NCBI GenBank assembly: GCA_036244855.1
Contig: BQKZ01000641.1
Location: 24,683-88,682 of the forward strand
Source: Temnopleurus reevesii
Taxonomy: Eukaryota; Echinodermata; Echinoidea; Temnopleuroida; Temnopleuridae
DNA length: 64,000 bases
Direction: 5' to 3'
This document shows positions 45,640 through 56,262 of the stretch, in pieces; position 1 is the first letter of the stretch, and each line of letters starts with the position of its first letter. A model generated the notes under the pieces. It saw only the letters and a list, made by a program, of their open reading frames with translations. It ran no database searches and had not been told where the DNA came from. The position numbers were made by a program, and so were the translations under genes.

Positions 45640-45830
45640 AAATGGTCTAGTGGTAAGACGCCTGTCTAGTTATCAGGGGGTTGTGGGTTCGTTTCCTTCC
45701 CAAGTATGCCTGTGAGGGGTTTTTTTCACAGCATTTCGGAAACGCACTGAAAATCAGTGCTTAGCCATGTCACGTCACAATGAGGCAAAGATTATTTCTG
45801 TAGTAATCATTCACTTAACAGAGACCTTCT
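45640..45830 (+). mobile_element. tRNA-derived SINE, second family, plus strand
   Basis: A box TGGTCTAGTGG (45643-45653). B-box-like GGTTCGTTTCC (45686-45696) has T in place of the usual A. Body has 'ttttttcacagcatttcgga' and 'aacgcact'. The head lacks a full cloverleaf, so it is not a tRNA gene. Confidence 0.75.
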
Positions 45831-46439
45831 TTATCATAAAGAATATTACTTGTCATACGTACAGGATTATACAGATTGCAAGTTTCATGAAACTCGAAAC
45901 TGAGTGTTATTTTGTTGGTCTGGTTGTATTCTGATCTTCAAAACATTAGGGTTAGCTTTAAGGCTCATTGAATAATGCTGAAGCCTTATAAAATAAGAGT
46001 CTGCAATTGTAGACTAACCAATAAAGAAAGAACATTACCTCGTCTTGAGTAACATTCTCTAATGTGTACATTACTGATCAAATAACGCTCTCACGATTCA
46101 CGCCGAACCCTTAACTCATTACCGCGTCACTAGTAATGGACGATTCTCTCTCCCTCGTTGCGGTCGTAGGATGCGACAAAGCTCGTCCATCAATGACAAG
46201 ATGGCGCAACATTGCCATCTTGTACGATTACTGAGAGAGTACAAAGGAGAATGACTATTAATTGAGTCATTGGTATGGCGCTCACACCCCTCTAACCTGG
46301 CTTGCAGAAAGAAGCAAACCTGCAGTCAGGTCGCAAAACAGTGTCTTCATATGAGACTACACAAGGCAATAATGTCAAATCACATTTTTATAGCGAGTTT
46401 AACTTACCTAAAAAAAATGTTACTTTCATACATACAGTG
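45831..46439. other. Non-coding DNA; perfect 9-bp hairpin
   Basis: CAAGATGGC (46197-46205) pairs with 46214-46222 in a CpG-bearing stretch at 46080-46240. No gene. Confidence 0.4.
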
Positions 46440-46640
46440 TTCATGTCTGCCATTATCTGATGCTTGTGGCAATTATACTGTTGTCCCAGTCACAGCTATT
46501 ATATCAAGAAGCCAACTTGAAGCGCTCAAGCATAAGTGGATCACTATATTGCCCAAGGATATTTAATTCATGACGGGATTTGAACCACAAACCGCAAATG
46601 TCTCAATCAGAGTACTTGCCCACTAGACCATGGCATCTCT
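46440..46640 (-). mobile_element. tRNA-derived SINE, minus strand
   Basis: Minus-strand A box TGGTCTAGTGG (46620-46630) and B box GGTTCAAATCC (46576-46586), both matching Pol III consensus. The body carries 'cttgagcgcttcaagttgg'. The outer 5' and 3' segments do not pair as a tRNA acceptor stem. Confidence 0.7.
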
Positions 46641-47300
46641 AAAATGTGATTTTCTAGATATGAATTTAATTTAGCTTGGTAAACTATGTCTCCATTTGAC
46701 AAGCTACATTGAAGTACTGTACAAGTTCTATATGAAAGACGGGAATGAGTTCATATCTCATATAGATAGCACACAATACCCGCTGGGATTGCTCACATAA
46801 AAGAATATGTCAATGCCTTATCAATAGAAGAGAGATAAAAAAAAAATATAATGTACCAATCTCTATTCAATACTTAATGAGGTGCACATTAATAGACAAT
46901 TTTTATGCACTTCATTCTTATTTCTGGCTAATGAATAGGAGATAACAGTATATTCTCATTATGAAGTGACATTTGATGCACTAAGCCTATTCTTGATGTT
47001 CTAAAAATATGTTCAAATTAGAATAGGTTTCTCAGTAAACATAGGCAATATTTCAATAGGCAATATTTCAATGTGCAAAGAATCTGCTTTAGTAGCTACA
47101 TTCACACAATATACACTGTATGAATGGACAGAATGTGTTCACATCTCATTCAGATAGCAAACACTACCTCATGCGACAGAGCACACAAAATAATGTACAA
47201 ACCAGTCTCTTAACAAAGGGAGTAAACATAGAAAAGAATGTATGAACTAGGCACTCATCAATGGGAGATAGCATACAAAAGGTGCATGATAATATGTTGT
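46641..47300 (+). repeat. Degenerate tandem duplication (~388 bp) of the 'atctcat..agatagc' family
   Basis: 'gttcatatctcatatagata' at 46749 and 'gttcacatctcattcagata' at 47137, each followed by '...taatgtac(c/a)aa...tct' at similar offsets. It is related to 16100-16380. Confidence 0.55.
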
Positions 47301-47618
47301 CCATATTATAAAGGAAGTATGATACATTATCAACTTATCATTAGCTAATTAATGGAAGATTTATAGTATTAATCAAGCTCACACCTTTAGTATATTCTTT
47401 TTTGTGTTCTTATGGATCACATAAATCATTAGTTACTCAATAATACTCCTGTCCCTATTCTGTATTTCATACAAAAATGAATGATTCATGGAATGTTTTA
47501 CATTTCTCTACATTATTCTGCATTGATCAGAATATCAATCGTCTCTCTCTCTTTCTAATAATTCCTCGAGTATAAAAAAGTCACTCAGTGCACTCCAACT
47601 AGCAAAAACCTTATGTTA
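47301..47618. other. AT-rich non-coding DNA
   Basis: Nothing recognised. Confidence 0.4.
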
Positions 47619-48030
47619 GTAAGCTAATGGGTTGGGTGAGAAGTAAAAGATATTTTAGTGCATATTATTTTATATTATTTTATATTTATTTACTTTTTCT
47701 GCATCAGGATGTATATAAATGGGAAATTTGGGAGACGTAAAGGGTTGCCCAGGGCATGTCTTATGCAGAAGAGTGCACCTCTATTTGGGTAAGCTAATGG
47801 GGCTGGTGAGAATTAAGAACAATAAGAAAATGAACAAAAATTATGCTCCATTTAATATCTCTCTTACTTATCCTGCATCAAAATGTTAATCATATTTCTA
47901 CCAGATTGGAGCAAATCTTGGAGAGGAATAAAAATGGCTGCCTGGAGCAGGTCTTCATGCAACCCTATTTAGGTAAGCTAATGGGGCGGTGAAAATTCAG
48001 AAAAAGTTAGGGATAAATACCCTCCCAGAT
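47619..48030 (+). repeat. Tandem repeat, ~170-184-bp period, three starts
   Basis: 'gtaagctaatggg' at 47619, 47789 and 47973 with '...gtgagaa(g/t)t...', 'ctgcatca(g/a)(g/a)atgt' and 'cagg(g/t)c(a/t)tgtctt' in matching positions. Moderately diverged. Confidence 0.8.
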
Positions 48031-48059
48031 GGTACGTAATAAAACAACACACGGTTCAC

Positions 48060-48420
48060 TGGGTTCTCCCACTATTATTAGAAAAGATAATGCAACTACC
48101 AGGCTGGTTTACCCAGAGTGTTTTTCCAGTGAGATATTCACTTATTACTTCTAGGCGGATGGGGAAAACAAAGAATAATGGCCTCGCTATAACCTCTTAC
48201 TACCACCTGGGCTCTTTGTGAACTATCTTCTTTTACATATTCTCTTACACTCCAGACAGAGACTATTTTATTGAGAATGCTTTCCTTTTAAGATATTCTC
48301 TTACTGAGGGATTGAAATATAATGGCCTATCACCTCTGTATAACCTCTAACTACCACCTGAGCCTTTTCTGGGAACTGTGCCCTGTCTTCTTTCCCAACA
48401 CACCTACTGAATCACGAGTC
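48060..48420 (+). repeat. Degenerate tandem repeat with 'tataacctcttactaccacc'
   Basis: The motif occurs at about 48188 and, more diverged, at 48340. After the N it recurs at 49665, about 49841 and 49970. Each is followed by a '...ctctttgtga/ccttttctggg' block. Confidence 0.75.
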
Positions 48421-49661
48421 TGCCAGCAAAGACACAATCTAGGAAGTTTTTTTAAAGGCAATGGCTAACATTGCAGATGTTCAAAATAAAATTTAGCTGA
48501 TTCAGCTCGTGCAATGTTCATTGTTCTATGCATTTTGCCAAAACAGGAATCACCTGAATTTCATGGTCCTGTATATTTCAAGATACAAGTGATTTGATAA
48601 TGATAATTCATCAGCCAAAAATAATTGTTCAGAGATATTTCTTTTCATGGAAAAATAGAAGACTATTCAATATGTACCATGTAACATAAACTAAACCAAA
48701 CACTATCACTCCCATCCATATTCTGATTCAGAGCTATAACATTCAAACATGAATGAATCATTATGCAAAGACATGTATATTTTCCTCAAGGTCACCAATT
48801 GAACAGCTCCTCATAGAATACATGCAGACTCTAACAGAGACCTTTCTTACCCTCTAAAACCAATATAGAAATCATTTGCATGAGTGCTCCAGTGCTCCAG
48901 TCTCGCAATTATTGTACCCTTGGAGTAGTAATGCAGAGAACTCCATGTACAGCCATTATGTTTATGAGGAGGTCATACTGTTGTGAGTGTAGATTTACAA
49001 ATAAATGTGTAGAATTATATTCCCCTTTATATGAACATATTGACTCCTTATGTCAATGAAGATTACATAATTTCCAAATTTTGATTATGGCATGTTTTTC
49101 ACTCAACAACTGAAGATGGTATTCAAAATGGTAATTCAGATTTAAAAAAATAGATAAACTATATTCTAAAAAATTGCAGCCTAAGGGTTGAATGATTTAA
49201 AGAATTTGTGAGAAAAGATATCATCCACTTGCAATTCAGCGAAAATTGAATCAAATGAGTAAATGGTACAATAATCATTTCAATACAAAAGTTGAAAATA
49301 CTCCTTTCAATTTTTCTTTCTTCTTAATCACTGCACTGTATGAGTCAATCATTTCATGTATTCAATAACATTTACTAAACATTAATATAGATTTTTAAAC
49401 CATGAGAAATTAAATTTTGTTCTTCAAGAAATCATTTCTTTTTAAATAAAATCACAGATTCTATCAATTCCTCCTTTTACCTTTTAAGGACCTATACGAG
49501 AATCAAAATGTAATTTTATGTCTTGGATGACTACATCATATATTTACTACTTCTTAAATCTATGAAGGGGCAAATGTCTTTAATAATATTACACAGTCCC
49601 ATTCGGCATATAGCACCCGAGTGCTTGATTGGATTCTTTTCATTACACATCTTTCAAAAAT
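48187..49661. repeat. Left copy of the segment repeated after the N at 49662
   Basis: The sequence after the N starts at the equivalent of 48187 (offset 1476). The two copies diverge substantially in the middle, but the last ~95 bp before the N (from 'ggggcaaatgtctttaataa', 49567) is identical to 51489-51584. Confidence 0.7.
48690..49020 (+). repeat. ~330-400-bp unit with an octamer, copy 1
   Basis: Contains 'gattcagagctataacattc' (48724), 'gaatgaatcattatgcaaag', octamer ATTTGCAT (48874-48881) and 'ccatgtacagccattatgtt'. Copies 2 and 3 are at 50287-50640 and 50698-51003. Confidence 0.85.
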
Positions 49662-49662
49662 N

Positions 49663-51584
49663 CTATAACCTCTTACTACCACCTGGGCTCTTTGTGACCT
49701 GTCTTTCTTTACATGTTCTCTGAACCTTAGTCTATTGGCACGTAATGGTTTATCTAGAGTGTTTTTCTATATAGTTACTAAAGTAAGATAATCGCTTATT
49801 ACTACTTAATGGATGGGAAACAGAGAATAATGGCCTCTCTATAACCTCTTACTACCAGCTAAGCTCTATGCAATCTATCTTTCTTTACAGATTCTCCCAA
49901 TTCATAGAAAACAGCCAAAGACTGATTTATCAAGAAAGCTATTCTAGTACGATTGACACATCTCTGTATAACCTCTTACTACCACCTAGGCCCATTCTGG
50001 GGAATGTGCCCTCTCTCTTTCTCTGCACACCCATTGAATCACGAGTCTACAAGCAAAGACATAGCGTAGGCAGCTCGTATAAAAGCAAAGGTATTGTTGA
50101 GAATCAAAATAATATTTAGCGGATTCAGCTCCTGCAATGTTCATTACGAGAACATTATTTTATGAAAACAGGAATCGACTGAAATTTAAGTTCATTGGCT
50201 CATCAGTGAGAAAATAATCGATCAGAGAGATTTCTTTTAAAAATAGAAGACAATTTAATTCAACATACTATATCGCAAGTATTATGCAACACATAATATT
50301 CCTAACAATATCACTCCTATCCATACTGATTCAGAGCTATAACATTCAAACATGAATGAATCATTATGCAAAGACATGCACATTTCTTTCAAGGTCACCA
50401 ACTAAGCAGCTCCCCACGGGATGCATGCAGACTCCAACAGAGACCTTTCTTACCCTCTAAAACCAATATAGAAATCATTTGCATGAGTGCTCCAGTGTGT
50501 TGAGAATGAAGTCTCGCAATCATTGTACCCTTAGAGTGGTAATGCAGAGAACTCCATGTACAGCCATTATGTTTATGAGGAGGTGATACCATTGTGAGTG
50601 TAGATTTACACATTTTGGTGGAGTGGAGATAATAATTGTTCAGAGAGATGTACTTTAATGGTATTTGTAACAAAAGAATACTAGATCAAAAATAGCATGC
50701 AACACACCAAACACTATCACTCCTATCTATATACCGATTCAGAGCTATAACATTCAAACATGAATGAATCATTATGCAAAGACATGTATATTTTCCTCAA
50801 GGTCACCAATTGAACAGCTCCTAATAGAATACATGCAGACTCCAATGGAAAACGTCCTTACCCTCAAAAACCAATATAGAAATCATTTGCATGAGTGCTC
50901 CGGTGCGCTGAAAATGAAGTCTCGCAATCATTCTACCCTTGGAGTAGTAATGCAGAGATCGCCATGTACAGCCATTATGTTTATGAGGAGGTCATACTGT
51001 GGCGAAAAGATTATGCCATAATATTCACTTTTGTCTTAAGTCGGAAATTGAAACTGAAATCGTTATTATCAAAAAAACAAAAGATGAAGAACAAAAATGG
51101 ATGGCAGCCAAAGTGTTAAATATTTGTCAAAAATTAATGGTAAAAAAATAATTAAAATTGTAATTAAAAAAAAAATCATACACATACTTAACATTATTGG
51201 AGGAAAATTTATAGTACTCTACAGGGATATATTCTCTATGTTTCTTAAATGCATTAATCAGTTATTTCTATGTATTCAATAATTTAATTTTGAGACCAAA
51301 CATGAATGTAGATTTTCCAGCCATGAGAATTTAAATCTTGTTGATAAAAAAAAGTTCCTTCCTTTTTCTTCCCAAATCCATAGACTCTATTAATCTGTTC
51401 TATTACATTTCAAGAACCTATACTATAACCAATATATCATTTATATTTTGGATGTCTAGATTACACATAGACTATCTCTTAACTCTATTGAGGGGCAAAT
51501 GTCTTTAATAATATTACACAGTCCCATTCGGCATATAGCACCCGAGTGCTTGATTGGATTCTTTTCATTACACATCTTTCAAAA
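49663..51584. repeat. Right copy of the segment, with an extra internal unit
   Basis: Parallels 48187-49661 but has two octamer-containing units (50287 and 50698, period ~408 bp) where the left copy has one. Confidence 0.7.
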
Positions 51585-51743
51585 ATGCAAAGGACTGAAA
51601 TATTGATCATATAATGTTCACTGAACATGCTTCAACACCTGCTTTGGTTCAGAGCATTTTGTTTGATTGACAACGCCCATTCAATACTGCACCTGCATAC
51701 CATCTCAATGTATATTGCCTCCCATTCAGAGAATCTAAATGTT

Positions 51744-51937
51744 ATAGGAAAGATTTACTATGCAGAAGCACATTTAATCAATGCCCTAAAGAGGGAAAAA
51801 ACTTGCCTGTGGCTTGCACAACCTGTCAACAACTAATATATGAGAACAGCATTCCAAGTATTGTTCAATAAAACATTTCTAGATGTTCATTGGTATGAAA
51901 CCTAGGTAAATTTGAATACATTAGTAGACCGGCCTAT
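51744..51937 (+). mobile_element. MITE-like element, family A copy 3 (~194 bp)
   Basis: Left end 'ataggaaagatttactatg', right end 'cattagtagaccggcctat' (51919-51937). The interior 'gcattccaagtattgttcaa' aligns with copy 1. The ends are more decayed than in copy 2. Confidence 0.65.
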
Positions 51938-51953
51938 AGCATGGTACCTTTAA

Positions 51954-52237
51954 GGGGCGCCGTGGTGCAGTGGTTCTGACTCTCGTCTTTATACCAGCAG
52001 GTCGTAGGTTCGAATCCTACCCATGGCGTTAATTTCTTTCAGCAAGAAATTCATCCACATCCAGGTGAGGTGAATGGGTACCTGGTAGGAATTTATTCCA
52101 AGAAAAAGCTTATGCACCTAATAGTTGCACTGCTAAAGCCAGGGTAATAATGCTGCAATTGTAGAGCGCTTAGGGGAATTCTCTTGAAGAGTTGATAAGC
52201 GCTATATAAAAGCCGTTCATTATTATCATTATTATTT
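51954..52237 (+). mobile_element. Full-length tRNA-derived SINE (~284 bp)
   Basis: A box TGGTGCAGTGG (51963-51973), B box GGTTCGAATCC (52007-52017), both consensus. Body: 'tttctttcagcaagaaattc', 'gtgaatgggtacctggtagg', 'gctaaagccagggtaataat', 'gtagagcgcttagg', 'gataagcgctatataaaagc'. Tail: (ATT)n-like. This is the best reference copy in the window for the pieces at 3605, 19800, 20760, 31241, 37787, 38.5-39.2 kb and 60101. Confidence 0.95.
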
Positions 52238-52345
52238 AAGAGCTAGAATCTACATTTTGTTTGATTGACAACCCCCATTCATTACTGCACCTGCGTACAA
52301 TCTCTATATACAATATAGCCTCCTATTTCAAAGAATATAAATGTT

Positions 52346-52640
52346 ATAGGAAAGATTTACTATGCAGATGCACGTCTTTGACACATTCTCGCACAAACTT
52401 TATTCTTGGAAACCTGATTGCTTGCTTGAGGTTTGCCTGACGTGGCAACAAATAATAAACGCAAATTGCATTCCAAGGTTCAATCATTGTTCAGGGGGCC
52501 GTGTTTTTAGCACATTCAAATATATGCCCCTTTACTTGCAAACCGATATTCTGCGGTATTCCTCAAACTTATTTGTAACAAATGAACTACAACACATTAC
52601 ATTCAGTTTGCATATGTTTCTTTTTTTACTATATCAGGCA
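52346..52640 (+). mobile_element. MITE-like element, family A copy 4 (right end unclear)
   Basis: Left end 'ataggaaagatttactatg' equals that of copy 3. Interior 'tggcaacaaataataaacgc' and 'attgcattccaagg' match the family. No right terminal repeat was found, so it is truncated or rearranged. Confidence 0.5.
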
Positions 52641-52764
52641 AGCATCTGGTTAGCTTTCTAGTTATCAAGAATAACCTTTGTATATACAGTATGCATATTC
52701 ATAATGTCAACTAAAATTCCTAAAATTCTTTATTGTCACAGGTGCAAATTTTGTCCTCCTCTCT

Positions 52765-52901
52765 TATTAGGTGGTCTGTCCTATTTGACAGATCACCTAT
52801 TGTAATCGTCCGAATTTTCTATGTTTCTTTCTTTCTTACTTTCTTTATTAGGTGGTCTGTCCTATTTGACAGATCACCTATTGTAATCGTCCGAATTTTC
52901 T
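52765..52901 (+). repeat. Two 57-bp hairpin-bearing direct repeats (80-bp period)
   Basis: Identical blocks at 52765-52821 and 52845-52901, each with 'aggtggtctgtc' and 'gacagatcacct' pairing 11 of 12 bases around 6 bp, then 'attgtaatcgtccgaatttt'. They are separated by a T/C stretch. The second block stops at the N. Confidence 0.85.
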
Positions 52902-53030
52902 NATAATGTTCACTGAACATGCTTCAACACCTGCTTTGGTTCAGAGCATTTTGTTTGATTGACAACCCCCATTCATTACCACACCTGCCTACCATCTCAA
53001 TGTATATTGCCTCCCATTCATAGAATAGTC

Positions 53031-55809
53031 CACTTTCTTAAAGTATTTGAATTAATTCACATTTGACCTAAGACGAACTATGTATTCAGCTGTTACAAAT
53101 AATGAGAATACAATAGACAGAATACTCCTTGCATTCATTAACGTTGCTAGGTTGGACAAACATTGTAGCTTAACCAACCTAGCAACAACCAGTGCGTGCT
53201 ATCCACATTCTTTCTTTTGAAATACAATTATTTACTATCGGGTGAACAGATGATGAGATGATGAGAAAGAAGAGGGAATGATGTGGGTTTAGAGACAATG
53301 ATGGAAGAAATGGAAACTTTGCGGTAAAAGCTGGCATCTTTTGGTGAAACATTCACGCATGAAATATCTTGTGTCTTTGAAAATGCATCTTTTTGTGAAC
53401 ATGATGAATCATAGACATGGCTATGAGTGAATGACAATGAGAGAAAGAAATGGCAAAATGGCTGAAAGAATGTCTATGAAGAAGAAAAACGATGCCATGA
53501 AATAACAGGGAGACATAATTCAAAACTGCTCTGTACCTTAGATTTTATGGATATTTTCGATTTAAAAATAAATATTAATTTCAAAATCATTTCTATTAAT
53601 CACAATTTTGTCATTTTTCAGCAAAAACTTGCATGTTTTATAAAATGTGAATTTAATCCATACAATAAGCAACACTGCAGAGAATAAATAGTTGTTTACT
53701 GGAGAATAAATAGTTGTTTACTGGAAAATAAAATACATGTATAAAGATTTTTCAATGCCCACCTAGGTTATATGATTGAAAACCAACTACACACCACTCC
53801 GTACGAAATAGAAAATTAAATTGGTGAAACATCTGCAATCACAAAATAAATGACCATGATTCGCAATGTAATTTCCTTCAGCTGCAGATTCAGCAAAATG
53901 CAATCCGATTGAAATATGGAAATTATGGCCACGATTCGGTCTTGCGGGAAATCTAAATTTCAAAGCAAAATTTTGCCCCAAGCAATCAGTGCAACTAAAA
54001 GAAGTTGAAAGTATCGGGTAGCAATTTGCCCTAAATTCATCTGAAATCAAAATAGCTATTTGCATAGTATTTCTCACAACTGAAACCAAGGCCCCTCCTC
54101 GCAAACTAATATCTACATTTTTTCTCCGGGAAAGGAAAAATAATATTTCAGGTGAACTAACATTGGGGCATAATGATTATTTTCAGAAAACACATGACAT
54201 TATAATACGTTATCTTTTCGCTTTCTTGTTAAGCCATTGTATAGTCTTGACTCAAGTATTTTTAAAGTTTTTATCTTGCGCATTCCCTATTCGTGTTAAT
54301 CAAAAGAAAGAGAGTATAAAATGACAATTTAACTTCTAATTTTAATAATTACAAGAGACAAAGAGCTAAGGTATGGGGAAATATTTGAAAGACTTTTATG
54401 AACATTTTTCTCCTTCAATTTTTTTTTTCAAGAATGCGTGTTTGAGAATTTTTATCTTATTGAATTTGGATGCAAAATTCCTGAGGGGACCAGGAGATGC
54501 AGACATAGCTACAGCTTTCTCCGAATTAATCACATTACTAGCTTGAAAGGGAGAATAATTCTATTTAGATACATCACTCATGATGTAGTCTTGCTCCTTC
54601 GCATTCCTTCGCTGCTTGGAAACGAGTATTACAATCTTGAAATCAAAATCGAGTACAAACATTTGACTATTAATATTTTAAACAAAGAAAATATTAATGT
54701 CATCTCCAGACATGGAGGAAACATAGCTCATAATTCTGTCTTTATTTGATAGCTAGGATATTAATCTAACAAAAATTAATGGAATTAAGTATATTTTGAA
54801 ATTAAGAATTTGTTTTGCTTGACCATGGATTTTACGTGACTTGCTTCCCTATAAGGTTAGCTTTTTCTTGGACTAACTATAAAAAGAGAAAATATTTGCA
54901 CATTTCATTAATTATCTATTATTCTTTCTCCTCTTCTTCAAGCATAGCATAATTTGGGGATTGTCATCATCTATTTTCATTATTCAATATTGACACTGTA
55001 AAATTACTTGGTTAGAAATTAATGTGTTTTATCTAGCCAATTCATGAAGGTAACATTAAAATTCATGATAAATGATGCAACCAGATTATTATTTCAAATC
55101 TCTCCAAATGCAATACCCACCTCTTCAGATATCTGTTTTTGCACATAAAGCACATTTCAATTATTCTAAAAATCATTCTCGATCAAAATTTTTTAATTGA
55201 AAAGGAAAACATAACCTTCTCATTGGGAAAAAGGTATGAAAATCAATAGCAGAATTATCCAATTTATTGTTATTGCAGCAGGGACATAGCAGTGACATAT
55301 CATTGGCATGCAGTTGAATCAAATAACAATTATAAATAACGTCTTGTTCATCTTTATTTCTTGTTGCATTTTGTGTTACTACCTTCCTTTTCTATATATT
55401 CTCCATTGTAAAACCTTGTACATTTCTACTCACGTAGGATTTAACCTTGGTTATTTTTCTGCTGTAAATATACTTTCATTTCTTAAATAAATTATAAACT
55501 ATTTCTAAAATCTCTCATATAAAGGGACAATTGATAGCTGCATTTGAAAGACTAAAAATCCTGCAATCTTACAACCATCGTAGAGTCATGCAAAAATGTA
55601 GGTTATCTCCATCATCTTTTACAAAGAACACAAGATGCCGAGATAAACTCATCTTCCTTTGGACAGCATCAGGCCACAGAGGAACGTTAGCCAGGGGAAT
55701 GCGCGATCTTATTATAATGAAAAATAAAATCTGCATTCAAAAATAATAAATCTCGCTAGGATCGATCAAGCTCCATGCAGGCTGATCGTCTAGTCTATGC
55801 AATCAGACT
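53031..55809. other. Unique AT-rich non-coding DNA
   Basis: A perfect 13-bp hairpin (53143-53155 with 53174-53186) is the only structure noted. Frames of 60-105 codons (for example 53787-54104 minus, 54438-54749 plus) lack domains. Confidence 0.4.
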
Positions 55810-55814
55810 CTGTG

Positions 55815-56262
55815 AAGCGTTGCTTTTCAGAGAGAGCGTTGCTTTTCTGAGGGAGCGTTGCCTTTCTGAGAGAGCGTTGCCTTTCTGAGGGAGCGTTGCT
55901 TTTCTGAGAGAGTGTTGCTTTCTGAGAGAGCGTTGCCTTTCTGAGAGAGCGTTGCTTTTCTGAGAGAGCGTTGCTTTTCTGAGAGAGCGTTGCCTTTCTG
56001 AGAGAGCGTTGCCTTTCTGAGAGAGCGTTGCCTTTCTGAGAGAGCGTTGCCTTTCTGAGAGAGCATTGCCTTTCTGAGGGAGCGTTGTTTTTCTGAGGGA
56101 GCGTTGCCATTCTGAAAGAGCGTTGCCTTTCTGAGAGAGCATTGCTTTTCTAAGAGAGCGTTGCTTTTCTGAGAGAGCGTTTCTTTTCTGAGAGAGCGTT
56201 GCTTTTCTGAGAGAGCGTTGCCTTCCTGAGAGAGCGTTGCTTTCTGAGAGAGCGTTGCTATC
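55815..56262 (+). repeat. 19-bp minisatellite, about 23 units
   Basis: Unit 'ctgagagagcgttgccttt' with C/T and A/G variants and several 18-bp units. Because 19 is not a multiple of 3, the reverse strand reads the same 19-residue peptide in all three frames. This explains three overlapping open frames (106, 156 and 154 codons) made of Ser-Leu-Arg-Lys/Gln-Arg/Asn-Ala repeats. No promoter or splice evidence for expression. Confidence 0.95.

Larger units (their letters stand above)
51611..52901. repeat. Segment repeated after the N at 52902
   Basis: 'ataatgttcactgaacatgc' at 51611 restarts at 52903 (offset 1292) and stays similar for ~130 bp. Part of the same block (tttgtttgattgacaac...) also recurs at about 52257, so three related copies exist. 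The right copy lacks the SINE and MITE-like inserts. Confidence 0.8.

Noticed and set aside
55815..56262. CRISPR-like array
   Set aside because: Units are directly adjacent with no spacers, and the genome is clearly eukaryotic.
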